Below, piece after piece: positions 26,040 to 35,273 of a stretch of 64,000 nucleotides of DNA. Positions within the stretch are counted from its first letter, which is position 1. Each line of letters starts with the position of its first letter. The translations under genes and the position numbers were made by a program. This DNA comes from JAIKWW01 sp052169645. Lineage in GTDB: Bacteria; Bacillota; Clostridia; Peptostreptococcales; Anaerovoracaceae. The stretch spans positions 1 through 64,000 of the forward strand of contig JBQNCA010000008.1 of the NCBI GenBank assembly GCA_052169645.1, in the 5' to 3' direction. The notes below the pieces were generated by a model, which saw only the letters and a list, made by a program, of their open reading frames with translations, ran no database searches and was not told the origin of the DNA.

Positions 26040-26712
26040 TTACATTCTCCTCTATTGAATATCCTACACCTTTTGTCGTAACGATTTTTGTATTTGAATT
26101 TACAAATTTCATCTTCTTTCTCAAAAATGAAATGTATACCTCCAGGCTGTTGTAATCCGATTCTTCATCAGGTCCCCAAACCTTGGATATTAACATTTCT
26201 CTTGTAAGTATACGACCCTTGTTCAGCATCAGATACTCTATCAGCTGATATTCCTTATTGCCGAGCTTTACGGTTTTTTCTTTGCCTCCGAGCTTCATTG
26301 TGGACGCATCAACCCATATATCACCCGCAAAGATTCTGTTGTCAACCGATGTTCTGCCTGCCCTGACTCTCGCTTTTATCCTCGCAAGTAATTCTCCTGA
26401 ATCGAAAGGTTTAGTCATATAATCGTCAGCTCCTATATCCAAACCCCTTATTATATCGTCTATCTGAGATTTTGCAGTCAATAGAATTATCGGTACATCC
26501 GCTCCTTCCTCTCTCGCTTTCTTCAACACGTTCAATCCGCTCATTTTCGGCAGCATGATATCCAACAGGATTAAATCATATATTCCGCTCATTATATAAT
26601 CCAGTCCTGATAATCCGTCATATACCGCATCCGTCTCATAACCTTCCTTGTGCAATACAGTCTGCAATCCGTCAGCAATATTAATCTCATCTTCAACTAT
26701 CAGAATTCTCAA
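26032..26712 (-). CDS. OmpR/PhoB-family response regulator
   Basis: 226 residues with a TTG start: AAGGA lies 9 nt upstream and no in-frame ATG fits better. The receiver domain shows EDE, the phospho-acceptor Asp in LILLDIMLPKMSG and Lys in DYMTKPFDSGEL. The winged-helix output domain (about 130-222) ends in RKKMKFVNSNTKIVTTKGVGYSIEE. It overlaps the downstream kinase by 8 nt and forms a standard two-component pair. Targets cannot be inferred from the window. Confidence 0.92.
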   Translation of the reverse strand: MRILIVEDEINIADGLQTVLHKEGYETDAVYDGLSGLDYIMSGIYDLILLDIMLPKMSGLNVLKKAREEGADVPIILLTAKSQIDDIIRGLDIGADDYMTKPFDSGELLARIKARVRAGRTSVDNRIFAGDIWVDASTMKLGGKEKTVKLGNKEYQLIEYLMLNKGRILTREMLISKVWGPDEESDYNSLEVYISFLRKKMKFVNSNTKIVTTKGVGYSIEENVNA

Positions 26713-26859
26713 GCTATCACATCCTTATATGTATTTTTTCAATTATAGCACTTCGACTCCGAACGCTTCCACAATAAAAATAAAAGGCTCCGTTGCAATA
26801 TCCGACAAAGTTTCGCAATTAACGAAAACTTATCATAATCATGCACGGAACCTTATAAA

Positions 26860-28215
26860 TTAAAGCTCGTCCTCACACTTATTATATTTTTTATAATTCG
26901 AGGTTTTGTCCATGTACATACGCTTATCTGCAAGATTTATCACATCTTCAGCATCGCTGTCCTTAAATTCGGATGATTTCGCAAATCCTATGCTTATATG
27001 AGGGATCAAGGATATCTCTCCGATTTCAATTTTTTTGTTTACATTTTCTCTGATGCGTTCCCTAACTCCCGTAATTATTTCCGAAGAAATATTGCCGGAA
27101 AGTATAATTACGAATTCATCTCCGCCATATCTGTACACATAATCTCCCTGACGCAGCGAACCCTTCAATCTTGCAGATACTTCCTTAAGCACGCAATCTC
27201 CTACATTATGTCCGTAAGTATCGTTTATTTCCTTAAACTTATCTATATCTATATACATGACGCCATATGAAGACTTTTCCGTATCCAAGGTTTTTATGAC
27301 ATCCAACAGTGCTCGCTTATTAAGAAGCTTTGTCAAAGCATCCCTCTCTAACATACGGTTTAAATACATATTATTTTCAATAGTCTTTATAAAATACAAT
27401 GCAACGCCTATCAGCAAAAACATATTAAATAATGCAAATAATATATCACGGGCAAGCTTTTCGCTGCCTAACCATCCGCCCTTAGGAGCCATTTCCATGT
27501 ACCACACGGTTCCGTCAATCAAATCGATTTTCTTTTGAGTGGTTTTTCTCATCTGATCATCACTTGTGGAATTAGTCCATATAATCTTCTTTTTGCCGTC
27601 TTTTTCCATCCAGAGCTTGCAATAATAGACATCTGCAGTCGACTCAAAGGATTCCAGACTCTCCATAAGCTCATCAATGCTCAATGTGGCGATAGAAAAT
27701 CCCCAAAATTCTCCTGTAGCATTGTCATATATCGGAGCTCGTGTTACGATTCCAAGATCTCCTTTTTCCAATTTCATAGGTCCGGATATGAGAGTTTTTC
27801 CCAGAGTCTTTGCCTTTAAAGCATCTCCCTTTCTTCCTTCATCTTCAAACAGATTTAACTTATACTCCTTGCTGTTGATTTCAGGATAAATGTATTCCAC
27901 CACTCCCTGCGGAGCAAGGCGTATACTGTCGAGTTCCATCTGATCGGTATAAAATTTATCCGCTATTCTGTAAAATTTACTCAAGGTTTCCTTTTCATTT
28001 GTATTTATAAGAACCCTGAATATTTCTACAATATATAACTCATTTCTGATTTTATTCTCGATTTGGCTGGAAATTGCGCTGTTTATAAACCCCAATCTCG
28101 TCACTCTGGTATTTATATAATCTCTCTCGTTCTTAACCCATACAGCTCCTATTAAAACAATTATACAAATTATTGAGCAGATCCTTATCGCAACTCGCCT
28201 CTTTAACAATTTCAA
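26860..28215 (-). CDS. CHASE-domain diguanylate cyclase
   Basis: 451 residues from TTG 28215, chosen because GGAGG lies 7 nt before it; the ATG at 28254 has a ribosome site almost touching it. A first membrane helix, a CHASE-type outer sensor (about 30-245; IRLAPQGVVEYIYP is characteristic), a second helix (about 255-277) and a GGDEF domain (about 285-445). The active site is RYGGDEF, and RQGD five residues before it forms the product-inhibition I-site. It makes cyclic di-GMP in response to an external ligand. It stands alone. Confidence 0.9.
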   Translation of the reverse strand: MKLLKRRVAIRICSIICIIVLIGAVWVKNERDYINTRVTRLGFINSAISSQIENKIRNELYIVEIFRVLINTNEKETLSKFYRIADKFYTDQMELDSIRLAPQGVVEYIYPEINSKEYKLNLFEDEGRKGDALKAKTLGKTLISGPMKLEKGDLGIVTRAPIYDNATGEFWGFSIATLSIDELMESLESFESTADVYYCKLWMEKDGKKKIIWTNSTSDDQMRKTTQKKIDLIDGTVWYMEMAPKGGWLGSEKLARDILFALFNMFLLIGVALYFIKTIENNMYLNRMLERDALTKLLNKRALLDVIKTLDTEKSSYGVMYIDIDKFKEINDTYGHNVGDCVLKEVSARLKGSLRQGDYVYRYGGDEFVIILSGNISSEIITGVRERIRENVNKKIEIGEISLIPHISIGFAKSSEFKDSDAEDVINLADKRMYMDKTSNYKKYNKCEDEL

Positions 28216-28685
28216 AATACGTCCTCCAAATTTTTTAAAACCGCCAAAAAACATCCTTTTATTAAAGAATATTTTTGATCTTTTCTCATATTCGATAATA
28301 TAAATGATAGTCTGAAAAAGTTGTATCCACTCACTTTAAATATAACTTACTTAGTTATATATTTTCATCTTGACTCACGATATAATTATGTTTCTATAAG
28401 TATATCGTAACAAATGACGTTTTCTTAACTCATAAGGTGCAGTTTGACATTTGTTTTTTTGATTTCATCTGCAAGTTCATATTAAATAAATTCTATCGTA
28501 AGTTTTCAAATTATTCATAAGATACCATAAAATCCGAATTATTTCCAGCCGTATATATAAAAACAGCCTGCTCAAAGAAGATTTTAATCTACAAGCAGAC
28601 CGGTTTTATTTATATCAATCAATTTTTTATTCATAAATTGATTGATTATTTCTTTACTGATATTTTTTAATCTAATAAATGAATC
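28216..28685. other. AT-rich intergenic region between the cyclase and alcohol dehydrogenase genes
   Basis: About 470 bp with no supported reading frame. It should contain the promoter of the cyclase gene near 28260-28420, where many AT-rich hexamers compete. An imperfect stem around 28557-28614 (AAAAC...CTGCT with AGCAG...GTTTT) may terminate the alcohol dehydrogenase gene upstream on the minus strand. Confidence 0.5.
28557..28614 (-). terminator. Possible terminator after the alcohol dehydrogenase gene
   Basis: CTGCT/AGCAG and AAAAC/GTTTT arms with an internal mismatch and a loop of about 22 nt lie some 70-130 nt beyond the stop codon. It is imperfect, so confidence is limited. Confidence 0.35.
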
Positions 28686-29864
28686 CTAAAGACTCATTTT
28701 GAAAATTTCAAGCACAGCTTTTTTTGTAAGCGGTATAAAACCTTGCAAAACTTCATTTTCTCCACCAACCGATTTTGCAGCCATAATATCAAAATCAGTA
28801 TCGTCAATATCTATTTCAGATAAACTGCTCTTTAACCCGCAGGTACGGAAAAAGAATTTTTCCAGTTCCTCTATACCCTTAACGGCAATTTCCATATCGG
28901 AGAGATTTTTATCCCTGATTCCGAATACATTTTCCGCAAATTGAACATATTTTGAAACGGTTTCATCACTCAAACAATATCTCATCCACCTCGGAGTGAG
29001 AATTGCAAGCCCCAAGCCGTGAGTTATATCGTAAATAGCCGATATTTCATGCTCTATAGGATGACAGCTCCAATCCTGTGTTTTGCTGCCGCTTACGAAC
29101 CCGTTGATTGCCCATGTGGACGCATACAGCAGTTCCGCTCTTGCTTTATAATCCTCAGGGTTTTCAAGAGCAACAGGTGTATATTTTATAACTGTACGCA
29201 TCATGCCTTCCATAAAGCTGTCCAGCATATCCAAATCCTGATTCATATTGAAATAAACTTCAATTATATGAGAGAGAATATCCGCACTTCCGCAGGCTGT
29301 TTGATATGCGCTGCAGGTAAAGGTGTTTTCGGGATTCTCAAATGCAACCTTTGGAAGCAGTTTAGGATCCCCCCTCCCGATCTTGTCCATGGTATCGGGA
29401 TTGCTTATAACTCCGCCCGCATCCATTTCCGAGCCGGTAGCGGCTGCTGTAGGAATCGTTATAATCGGAAGTGCCGATTCTATATGCGCCCATTTTTCGA
29501 AAAAATCCCACGGATCAAAATCCGCCTTTGCACCGGCGGCGATAAATTTTGCACAATCCATTACCGAACCCCCGCCTACCGCAAGGACAACATCTATTTC
29601 TTCCGCTTTACACAGCTCCGCACCCTTTCTAACCGATTCTATACGAGGGTTGGGCTCCACTCCGCCAAGCTCAAAGAGCGAAAGCCCTGCAGCCGATATT
29701 TCTTTTACCACTCGATCATAAAGTCCCATTTTCTTTATCGAGCCGCCACCATATACCAACAATATCTTGCTGCCGTATTTTTTCAACTCATCTCCCAGAT
29801 GGTGTATCTGTTCTCTTCCGAAATATACTCTTACAGGTATATCGTATATAAAATCATTTATCAT
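28686..29864 (-). CDS. Iron-containing alcohol dehydrogenase (butanol dehydrogenase-like)
   Basis: 392 residues, typical for the BdhA/YqhD branch. It reduces aldehydes to alcohols with NAD(P)H in the cytoplasm. The nucleotide site is GGGSVMDCAKFIAAGA; metal ligands lie in SADILSHIIE and HPIEHEISAIYDITHGLGLAI (Asp and three His). ATAATGSEMDAGG is the substrate-side loop of the family. The fermentation role (ethanol or butanol formation, or aldehyde detoxification) cannot be settled from sequence. AAAGGA precedes the ATG. It is transcribed alone. Confidence 0.92.
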   Translation of the reverse strand: MINDFIYDIPVRVYFGREQIHHLGDELKKYGSKILLVYGGGSIKKMGLYDRVVKEISAAGLSLFELGGVEPNPRIESVRKGAELCKAEEIDVVLAVGGGSVMDCAKFIAAGAKADFDPWDFFEKWAHIESALPIITIPTAAATGSEMDAGGVISNPDTMDKIGRGDPKLLPKVAFENPENTFTCSAYQTACGSADILSHIIEVYFNMNQDLDMLDSFMEGMMRTVIKYTPVALENPEDYKARAELLYASTWAINGFVSGSKTQDWSCHPIEHEISAIYDITHGLGLAILTPRWMRYCLSDETVSKYVQFAENVFGIRDKNLSDMEIAVKGIEELEKFFFRTCGLKSSLSEIDIDDTDFDIMAAKSVGGENEVLQGFIPLTKKAVLEIFKMSL

Positions 29865-29997
29865 TTTAATATCCTTTCCGGCTAAAGCTCCGTCCCCTTG
29901 AGATTAAAAAAATCCTCGCATGACTCCGATCCTGAAAGTACCGTTTTAAAGAGCTTCCGCCTTTTCCCTCCTTATGCTGTAAAATCAAAATATATTA

Positions 29998-30549
29998 TTA
30001 TTTATTTTCTGAAAGCTGAGGATATGCCCTGCTGATTTTAACAGCAATCCATCCGCTCATAAGCCCGAGCAACATTCCCGCAAGTACATCGGTAGGATAA
30101 TGAACATACAAATACAGTCTGGAAAAAGAGATTAGAATCGCAATGATTCCGAACGGAATCCATATACGTTCTTCTCTAAAAAACATCACAGAGACCGCCG
30201 CAAAGGCAAGCCCCGTATGTCCTGACGGAAAGGAAAAATCATGTGGTGGCGAAACCAACAGCTTTATCGCAGTATTTATTTCAAACGGACGGATTCTGGC
30301 AATCAGAGGCTTCAAAACCAAATTGCAGCAGACAATTTCTATACCGAGTGCAATCAACATACATATGCCGAGCTTTCGGGTCTTGGGGTAAATCAACAGG
30401 AGTATATTCAGAGCTATCCAAAATATTCCCGAATCTCCAAGGTAGGTAAAGATTATCATTATCCAATCCAATATCGGCGACCTGAGATTTTGTATCAGAT
30501 CCAATATAAAAAATTCACTCTGCATTAACCGTATCTCCGTTCTATGCAT
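29998..30549 (-). CDS. PAP2-family membrane phosphatase
   Basis: 183 residues and five or six membrane helices. The three phosphatase motifs are present: KPLIARIRPF, PSGHTGLAFA and SRLYLYVHYPTDVLAG, with the catalytic His residues. It dephosphorylates a lipid phosphate on the outer face, such as undecaprenyl pyrophosphate or phosphatidic acid. GGAG lies 5-6 nt before ATG 30549, which supports the full-length start. The neighbours are unrelated. Confidence 0.9.
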   Translation of the reverse strand: MHRTEIRLMQSEFFILDLIQNLRSPILDWIMIIFTYLGDSGIFWIALNILLLIYPKTRKLGICMLIALGIEIVCCNLVLKPLIARIRPFEINTAIKLLVSPPHDFSFPSGHTGLAFAAVSVMFFREERIWIPFGIIAILISFSRLYLYVHYPTDVLAGMLLGLMSGWIAVKISRAYPQLSENK

Positions 30550-30640
30550 AAATGCTCCGACGACAAGCCTTAATCAATTCGCAACTTGCAGAAGATGTAC
30601 TATTTCTATAAATTGGTTAATTACACCAACGTTACAGCTT

Positions 30641-31174
30641 TCAACAATGTTTTTTAATGATAGGAACAAATAAATTCGACATATCGATTCCTTCCAATTT
30701 GAGCAATCGAATTTTTTTATCAATGCCTCCCGCATATCCCGTCAAACTTCCGCTTGTTCCGACCACTCTATGGCAAGGGATAATTATAGAAATCGAGTTG
30801 TGACCGACAGCAGCTCCGACTGCTTGAGCTGACATTTTGTCTATACCGTTCCGCTTCGCAATCATGTTTGCAATTTCGCCGTATGTCATCGTTTTCCCAT
30901 ATGGAATATTGAGCATGATTTCCCATACCGCTTTGCGAAACGGTGTTGTTGCCATAGATATCGGCGGTGTAAAATCGGGTTCTTTTCCGCTAAAATAAAT
31001 ATCCAACCAGTCAGCGGTTTTATCAAATATAGGAAGCGACTTTGTTGTATGCTCCTCGGGTACGGTATCCGCAAAATATTTCTGTCCGTCAAACCACAAG
31101 CCGGTAAGCGTTACACCGTCGCTTGCCATTGTCATTTCCCCGAGCGGCGAGTTATAGCTGTGTATATAGATCAT
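30641..31174 (-). CDS. ogt: Methylated-DNA-protein-cysteine methyltransferase
   Basis: 177 residues. It repairs O6-alkylguanine by irreversible transfer to its own cysteine. The active site is IIPCHRVVGTSGSLTGYAGG; the helix-turn-helix region before it reads KTMTYGEIANMIAKRNG. An N-terminal ribonuclease-like domain (about 1-80) is present, so it is an Ogt-type rather than an Ada-type protein. The gene stands alone; the terminator of the hydrogenase operon lies beyond its promoter region. Confidence 0.95.
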   Translation of the reverse strand: MIYIHSYNSPLGEMTMASDGVTLTGLWFDGQKYFADTVPEEHTTKSLPIFDKTADWLDIYFSGKEPDFTPPISMATTPFRKAVWEIMLNIPYGKTMTYGEIANMIAKRNGIDKMSAQAVGAAVGHNSISIIIPCHRVVGTSGSLTGYAGGIDKKIRLLKLEGIDMSNLFVPIIKKHC

Positions 31175-31272
31175 AACAAAACCTCAAAATATTTATGAGC
31201 ATCTGTTCCTCATGAACAGCATAAATATAAATTATATATCTATATCTGTCAATAAGTGCTCGTTTCGGGACT

Positions 31273-31304
31273 AAAAAGCACCATGCAAAATTTTTGCACG
31301 GTGC
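31273..31304 (-). terminator. Terminator of the hydrogenase operon
   Basis: GCACC-TGCAAAA (31278-31290) pairs with TTTTGCA-GGTGC (31291-31304) with one mismatch and a minimal loop; T5 follows on the minus strand (plus-strand A at 31273-31277). A T-run on the other side lets it act in both directions. Confidence 0.85.
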
Positions 31305-31326
31305 TCTTGTTTTTTAATATATGCTT

Positions 31327-33066
31327 TTAGAAAGGGCTTCTTTCCTGATAGTGAGTATGCAGGTAAAGATGTGCCTTTTCACTGCCCGGTTCACCGAAGA
31401 ACTCCTTATAAAGAACATCCATGACTGGATTCTTATGAGACTTTCTGATAGGCAGTCTCTCATCTTCCTTATAGAGTGCCTTTGCACGTTCCGCTCTTAC
31501 ATCGATTACATTTCGTACTCTTGCAGGCTGGATAGGCTGACCGCCTCCGTTTACGCAGCCGCCCGGACAAGCCATTATTTCGATGAATGCATAATCATCG
31601 AGTTCACCTGCTCTGAGCTTGTCGAGAAGAACTCTTGCATTCTTGAGTCCGTGAGCAACAGCTATTTTTACAGGTTTTCCGAGCCCGAGATCAAGGCTTG
31701 TTTCCTTGACGCCCTCAACGCCTCTGACCTCTTTATATTCAAAGTCTTCAAGATCCTTGCCTGAAAGTATATCCGCAACCGTTCTGAGCGCCGCTTCCAT
31801 TACACCTCCGGTAACCCCGAATATAACACCCGCACCCGAAGCGTCCCCGAACGGATTTTCAAAGTCGCCGTCACTTGACATGAAATCTATGCGAGCTTCT
31901 CTTATCATAGTGGCGAGTTCACGAACAGTCAAAGAGTAGTCTACATCTCTGAGCCCGCCGACCTGCATTTCGGGGCGTGAGGTTTCATATTTCTTGGAAG
32001 TACACGGCATAACGGAAACAACTACAATTTTGCTCGGATCTATGCCTTTCTTCTGCGCATAGTACCCCTTAATCATAGCCCCGAACATTATGTGCGGAGA
32101 TTTGCAGGATGAAAGATGCGGGAGAAGATCCGGATAATAATGCTCACAGAATTTTACCCAGCCCGGACTGCATGAAGTAATCATAGGAAGAACTCCGCCG
32201 TGCTGAATTCTTTCGAGAAGCTCATGTCCTTCTTCCATGATAGTGAGATCTGCGCCGGTATCCGTGTCGAATACCTTGTCAAATCCGAGTCTGAGAAGGG
32301 AACCTACCATTCTTCTTGTAGAAGGTGTTCCGATAGGTACTCCGAATTCTTCGCCTATAGTAGCTCTTACAGCAGGAGCCGTCTGCGCAATTACAATCTT
32401 TTCAGGATCGTTTATAGCCGCCCATACATCCTGTATGGCATCCTTCTCATAAAGCGCACCTACCGGACATGAAATAATGCACTGTCCGCAGAATACACAT
32501 CCGACATTTGACATAGGCTGGTTAAATGCCGCACCTATATCCGTCTTAAAGCCTCTGTTAAGAGCGTCAATTACACCGATAGCCTGGTCCTTACATGCGC
32601 CTACACATCTGCGGCAAGCTATACATTTCTTAGGATCTCTTATAATAGATGTGGACGAATCATCTATAGGCGCATCGCACATTTCTCCTTCATAAGGTAT
32701 ATCCGATACATTAAGTTCTCTTGCCAGAGTCTGAAGTTCACAGTTTGTACTTCTGATGCAGGTAAGACAGTCCTTTTTATGATTTGAGAGCAACAGTTCC
32801 AAATCCACTCTTCTTGCTTCCTTAACCGCAGGAGATGCCGTCAGGATTTCGTTACCCTCAGCTACAGGGTATACACAGGCAGCCTGCAGCGCACGAGCAC
32901 CTTTGATTTCTACAAGGCACATACGACATGCGCCGATTTCATTGATGCCTTTGAGGTAGCAGAGTGTAGGAATATTTATCCCTGCTTCTCTGGCAGCTTC
33001 AAGCACAGTAGTTCCCTGAGGAACCTGCACTGCTTTTCCATCTATTGTGATATTTACCATACTCAT
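31327..33066 (-). CDS. [FeFe] hydrogenase catalytic subunit, HndD/HydA-type
   Basis: 579 residues. In order: an N-terminal plant-type [2Fe-2S] domain (GACRMCLVEIKG), a His-Cys3 [4Fe-4S] motif (HKKDCLTCIRSTNC), two [4Fe-4S] ferredoxin motifs (CIACRRCVGAC, CVFCGQCIISC), then the H-cluster domain with L1 ITSCSPGW (Cys299-Ser300), L2 VMPCTSKKYE and L3 EIMACPGGCVNGGGQP, and the small-subunit-like tail. It evolves or takes up H2, taking electrons from NAD(P)H and ferredoxin through the NuoF-like partner encoded 15 bp upstream. Position 300 is Ser where the CpI-type motif has TSCC. It is the last gene of the operon. Maturases HydE, F and G are not in the window. Confidence 0.95.
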   Translation of the reverse strand: MSMVNITIDGKAVQVPQGTTVLEAAREAGINIPTLCYLKGINEIGACRMCLVEIKGARALQAACVYPVAEGNEILTASPAVKEARRVDLELLLSNHKKDCLTCIRSTNCELQTLARELNVSDIPYEGEMCDAPIDDSSTSIIRDPKKCIACRRCVGACKDQAIGVIDALNRGFKTDIGAAFNQPMSNVGCVFCGQCIISCPVGALYEKDAIQDVWAAINDPEKIVIAQTAPAVRATIGEEFGVPIGTPSTRRMVGSLLRLGFDKVFDTDTGADLTIMEEGHELLERIQHGGVLPMITSCSPGWVKFCEHYYPDLLPHLSSCKSPHIMFGAMIKGYYAQKKGIDPSKIVVVSVMPCTSKKYETSRPEMQVGGLRDVDYSLTVRELATMIREARIDFMSSDGDFENPFGDASGAGVIFGVTGGVMEAALRTVADILSGKDLEDFEYKEVRGVEGVKETSLDLGLGKPVKIAVAHGLKNARVLLDKLRAGELDDYAFIEIMACPGGCVNGGGQPIQPARVRNVIDVRAERAKALYKEDERLPIRKSHKNPVMDVLYKEFFGEPGSEKAHLYLHTHYQERSPF

Positions 33067-33081
33067 TATATGATATCCCTC

Positions 33082-34887
33082 CTATGCTTCCCTGTGAATT
33101 GCCTTGAACGGGCACTTCTCTATGCAGGCGCCGCACTTGATACAGCGAGTCTGATCGATCTCATAAGGCACCTTCTTTTCGCCCTTAATACAAGCAACAG
33201 GGCATACCTTGGCACAGATGCCGCAGCTCTTGCATCCCGCAGGGTCAATGCGTATCTGAATGAGTTTCTTGCACACACCTGCAGGACACTTCTTATCAAT
33301 TACATGTGCATCGTATTCATGACGGAAGTAACGAATAGTGCTGAGAATAGGGTTCGGAGCTGTCTGTCCGAGTCCGCAGAGTGCGGAAGCCTTGATATTC
33401 TTTGCCAAAATTTCAAGCTTTTCCACATCGCCCTCTTCACCTCTTCCATCGGTAATCTTTTCGAGGATTTCATGCATGCGCTTAGTTCCTATACGACATG
33501 GAGGACACTTCCCGCAGGATTCATCTACCGTAAATTCGAGGAAGAACTTTGCGATATCCACCATACAGTCATCCTCATCCATTACTATCAACCCGCCGGA
33601 GCCCATCATGGAACCGATAGCCGTCAAATCTTCATAAGTCATAGGAGTATCTATGAGACTTGCCGGTATACATCCGCCTGAAGGTCCTCCTGTCTGAGCA
33701 GCTTTGAATTTTTTACCGCCCGGAACACCGCCGCCGATATTGTATATAACCTCTCTAAGCGGAGTTCCCATTTCAATTTCTACGAGACCTGTATTTTGAA
33801 TTTTTCCGCCTACTGCGAATACCTTTGTTCCCTGAGATTTGTCCTTACCCATGCTTGAGAACCATTCAGCTCCTTTGTTGATGATAAGCGGAATATTTGC
33901 ATAGGTTTCTACGTTATTGAGCATTGAAGGCTTTCCGAATATACCCTTTGCTGCGGGGAACGGCGGACGAGGACGAGGTTCGCCTCTCAGACCTTCTATT
34001 GAGTTCATAAGGGCAGTTTCTTCACCGCATACGAAAGCTCCCGCACCGAGTCTCAGCTCAATATCGAAGTCAAAACCTGTTCCGAATATATCTTTGCCGA
34101 GCAAGCCGTATTCATGAGCCTGTTCAATAGCTATGTTCAATCTCTTTACAGCAGTAGGATATTCCGCTCTTACGTATATAAATCCCTGATTGGCGCCTAC
34201 TGCATAGCCTGCTATAGCCATAGCTTCAAGGATCGAATGAGGATCTCCTTCAAGTATGGATCTGTCCATGAATGCGCCCGGGTCACCTTCATCGGCATTA
34301 CACGCTACATACTTTATATCCCCCTCGGAAGCTGCCGCAAAAGACCATTTCTGACCTGTAGGGAAGCCTGCACCGCCTCTGCCTCTCAGCCCTGAATCCT
34401 TGATAAGCTGAATAACAGCCTCAGGAGTCATCTCGGTCAAAACCTTTCCCAACGCCTGATATCCGTCATAAGCTATATATTCATCAATATCTTCAGGGTT
34501 GATCCTTCCGCAGTTTCTGAGTGCAACTCTTGTCTGTCTGGAGAAAAATTCCGTATCCTCCAACTGATTTCCGTCTTCGTCAATACCGCCATCCATATCA
34601 TTTCCGATGAGAAGTCTTTCTATGATTCTTCCCTTATACAGATGTTCCTCTGCAATTTCTTCAATATCCTTAGGAGTAACCTTGGCGTACATTGACCCCT
34701 CAGGATAAACTACTACAATCGGGCCCTCGGCACAAAGACCGAAACAACCTGTCATAATAATCTTTATTTCCTCCGATATATCGAGTTCCTTCAGCTTTGC
34801 CTCAAGTCTTTCTTTAAGCAGCTGCGAGTTTGAAGACAAGCATCCCGTACCCCCGCATATCAGTACATGTGATCTTGCAATCTGCAT
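33082..34887 (-). CDS. NuoF-like NAD(P)-binding subunit of the hydrogenase (HndC-type)
   Basis: 601 residues. An N-terminal thioredoxin-like [2Fe-2S] region (about 1-110), then the FMN/NADH module (GRGGAGFPTGQKW, GAGAFVCGEETAL), an SLBB stretch, the [4Fe-4S] motif CGKCPPCRIGTKRM, and two C-terminal ferredoxin motifs (CKSCGICAKVC, CIKCGACIEKC). It passes electrons between NAD(P)H and the catalytic subunit and is the presumed site of flavin-based bifurcation in trimeric and tetrameric enzymes. It is packed tightly with its neighbours (15-17 bp gaps). Cofactor specificity (NADH or NADPH) cannot be read with confidence. Confidence 0.95.
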   Translation of the reverse strand: MQIARSHVLICGGTGCLSSNSQLLKERLEAKLKELDISEEIKIIMTGCFGLCAEGPIVVVYPEGSMYAKVTPKDIEEIAEEHLYKGRIIERLLIGNDMDGGIDEDGNQLEDTEFFSRQTRVALRNCGRINPEDIDEYIAYDGYQALGKVLTEMTPEAVIQLIKDSGLRGRGGAGFPTGQKWSFAAASEGDIKYVACNADEGDPGAFMDRSILEGDPHSILEAMAIAGYAVGANQGFIYVRAEYPTAVKRLNIAIEQAHEYGLLGKDIFGTGFDFDIELRLGAGAFVCGEETALMNSIEGLRGEPRPRPPFPAAKGIFGKPSMLNNVETYANIPLIINKGAEWFSSMGKDKSQGTKVFAVGGKIQNTGLVEIEMGTPLREVIYNIGGGVPGGKKFKAAQTGGPSGGCIPASLIDTPMTYEDLTAIGSMMGSGGLIVMDEDDCMVDIAKFFLEFTVDESCGKCPPCRIGTKRMHEILEKITDGRGEEGDVEKLEILAKNIKASALCGLGQTAPNPILSTIRYFRHEYDAHVIDKKCPAGVCKKLIQIRIDPAGCKSCGICAKVCPVACIKGEKKVPYEIDQTRCIKCGACIEKCPFKAIHREA

Positions 34888-34904
34888 GTGTATCCCTCCT
34901 TTTC

Positions 34905-35273
34905 CTATAGATTCTCATTTGCTATTGTAAGCTCAGCTACAGGCTTTCCGTTTACCAAATGCTCCGCTACCACTCTTACAGCCTTTTCCGGTGACATATG
35001 AACATAAGTAGTCTTATTGCCCTCAGCATCATAAATTTCTACCATAGGTTCAAGCGCGCACATGCCCATACAGCCGGTCATTCCGACCTGAACATCATTG
35101 ATATTTCTCTTTTTCAGTTCTTCTATAAAAGCGTTCATAACAGGTCTTGCTCCTGCAGCTATACCGCAGGTAGCCATCCCGACTACGACTCTTTTCTTAG
35201 CTTCACCGTCTCTCATGTTTATTTTATCGAAGCTTTTCTGCCTCAATTCTGCTAATTCAGCCAGTGATTTCAT
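34905..35273 (-). CDS. [2Fe-2S] thioredoxin-like ferredoxin subunit (HndB-type)
   Basis: 122 residues from ATG 35273, set by GGAGGT 7 nt upstream. A thioredoxin-like fold with cluster cysteines in VGMATCGIAAG and MTGCMGMCALEP. Proteins of this kind form the small electron-transfer subunit of HndABCD-type hydrogenases. Its start lies 17 nt inside the end of the HATPase gene upstream, and the NuoF-like gene follows after 17 bp, so all are translated together. Confidence 0.9.
   Translation of the reverse strand: MKSLAELAELRQKSFDKINMRDGEAKKRVVVGMATCGIAAGARPVMNAFIEELKKRNINDVQVGMTGCMGMCALEPMVEIYDAEGNKTTYVHMSPEKAVRVVAEHLVNGKPVAELTIANENL

Noticed and set aside
29019..29885. Long open frame (288 codons) on the plus strand opposite the alcohol dehydrogenase
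   Set aside because: It is a mirror of the dehydrogenase's codon pattern. No ribosome site and no recognisable motif.
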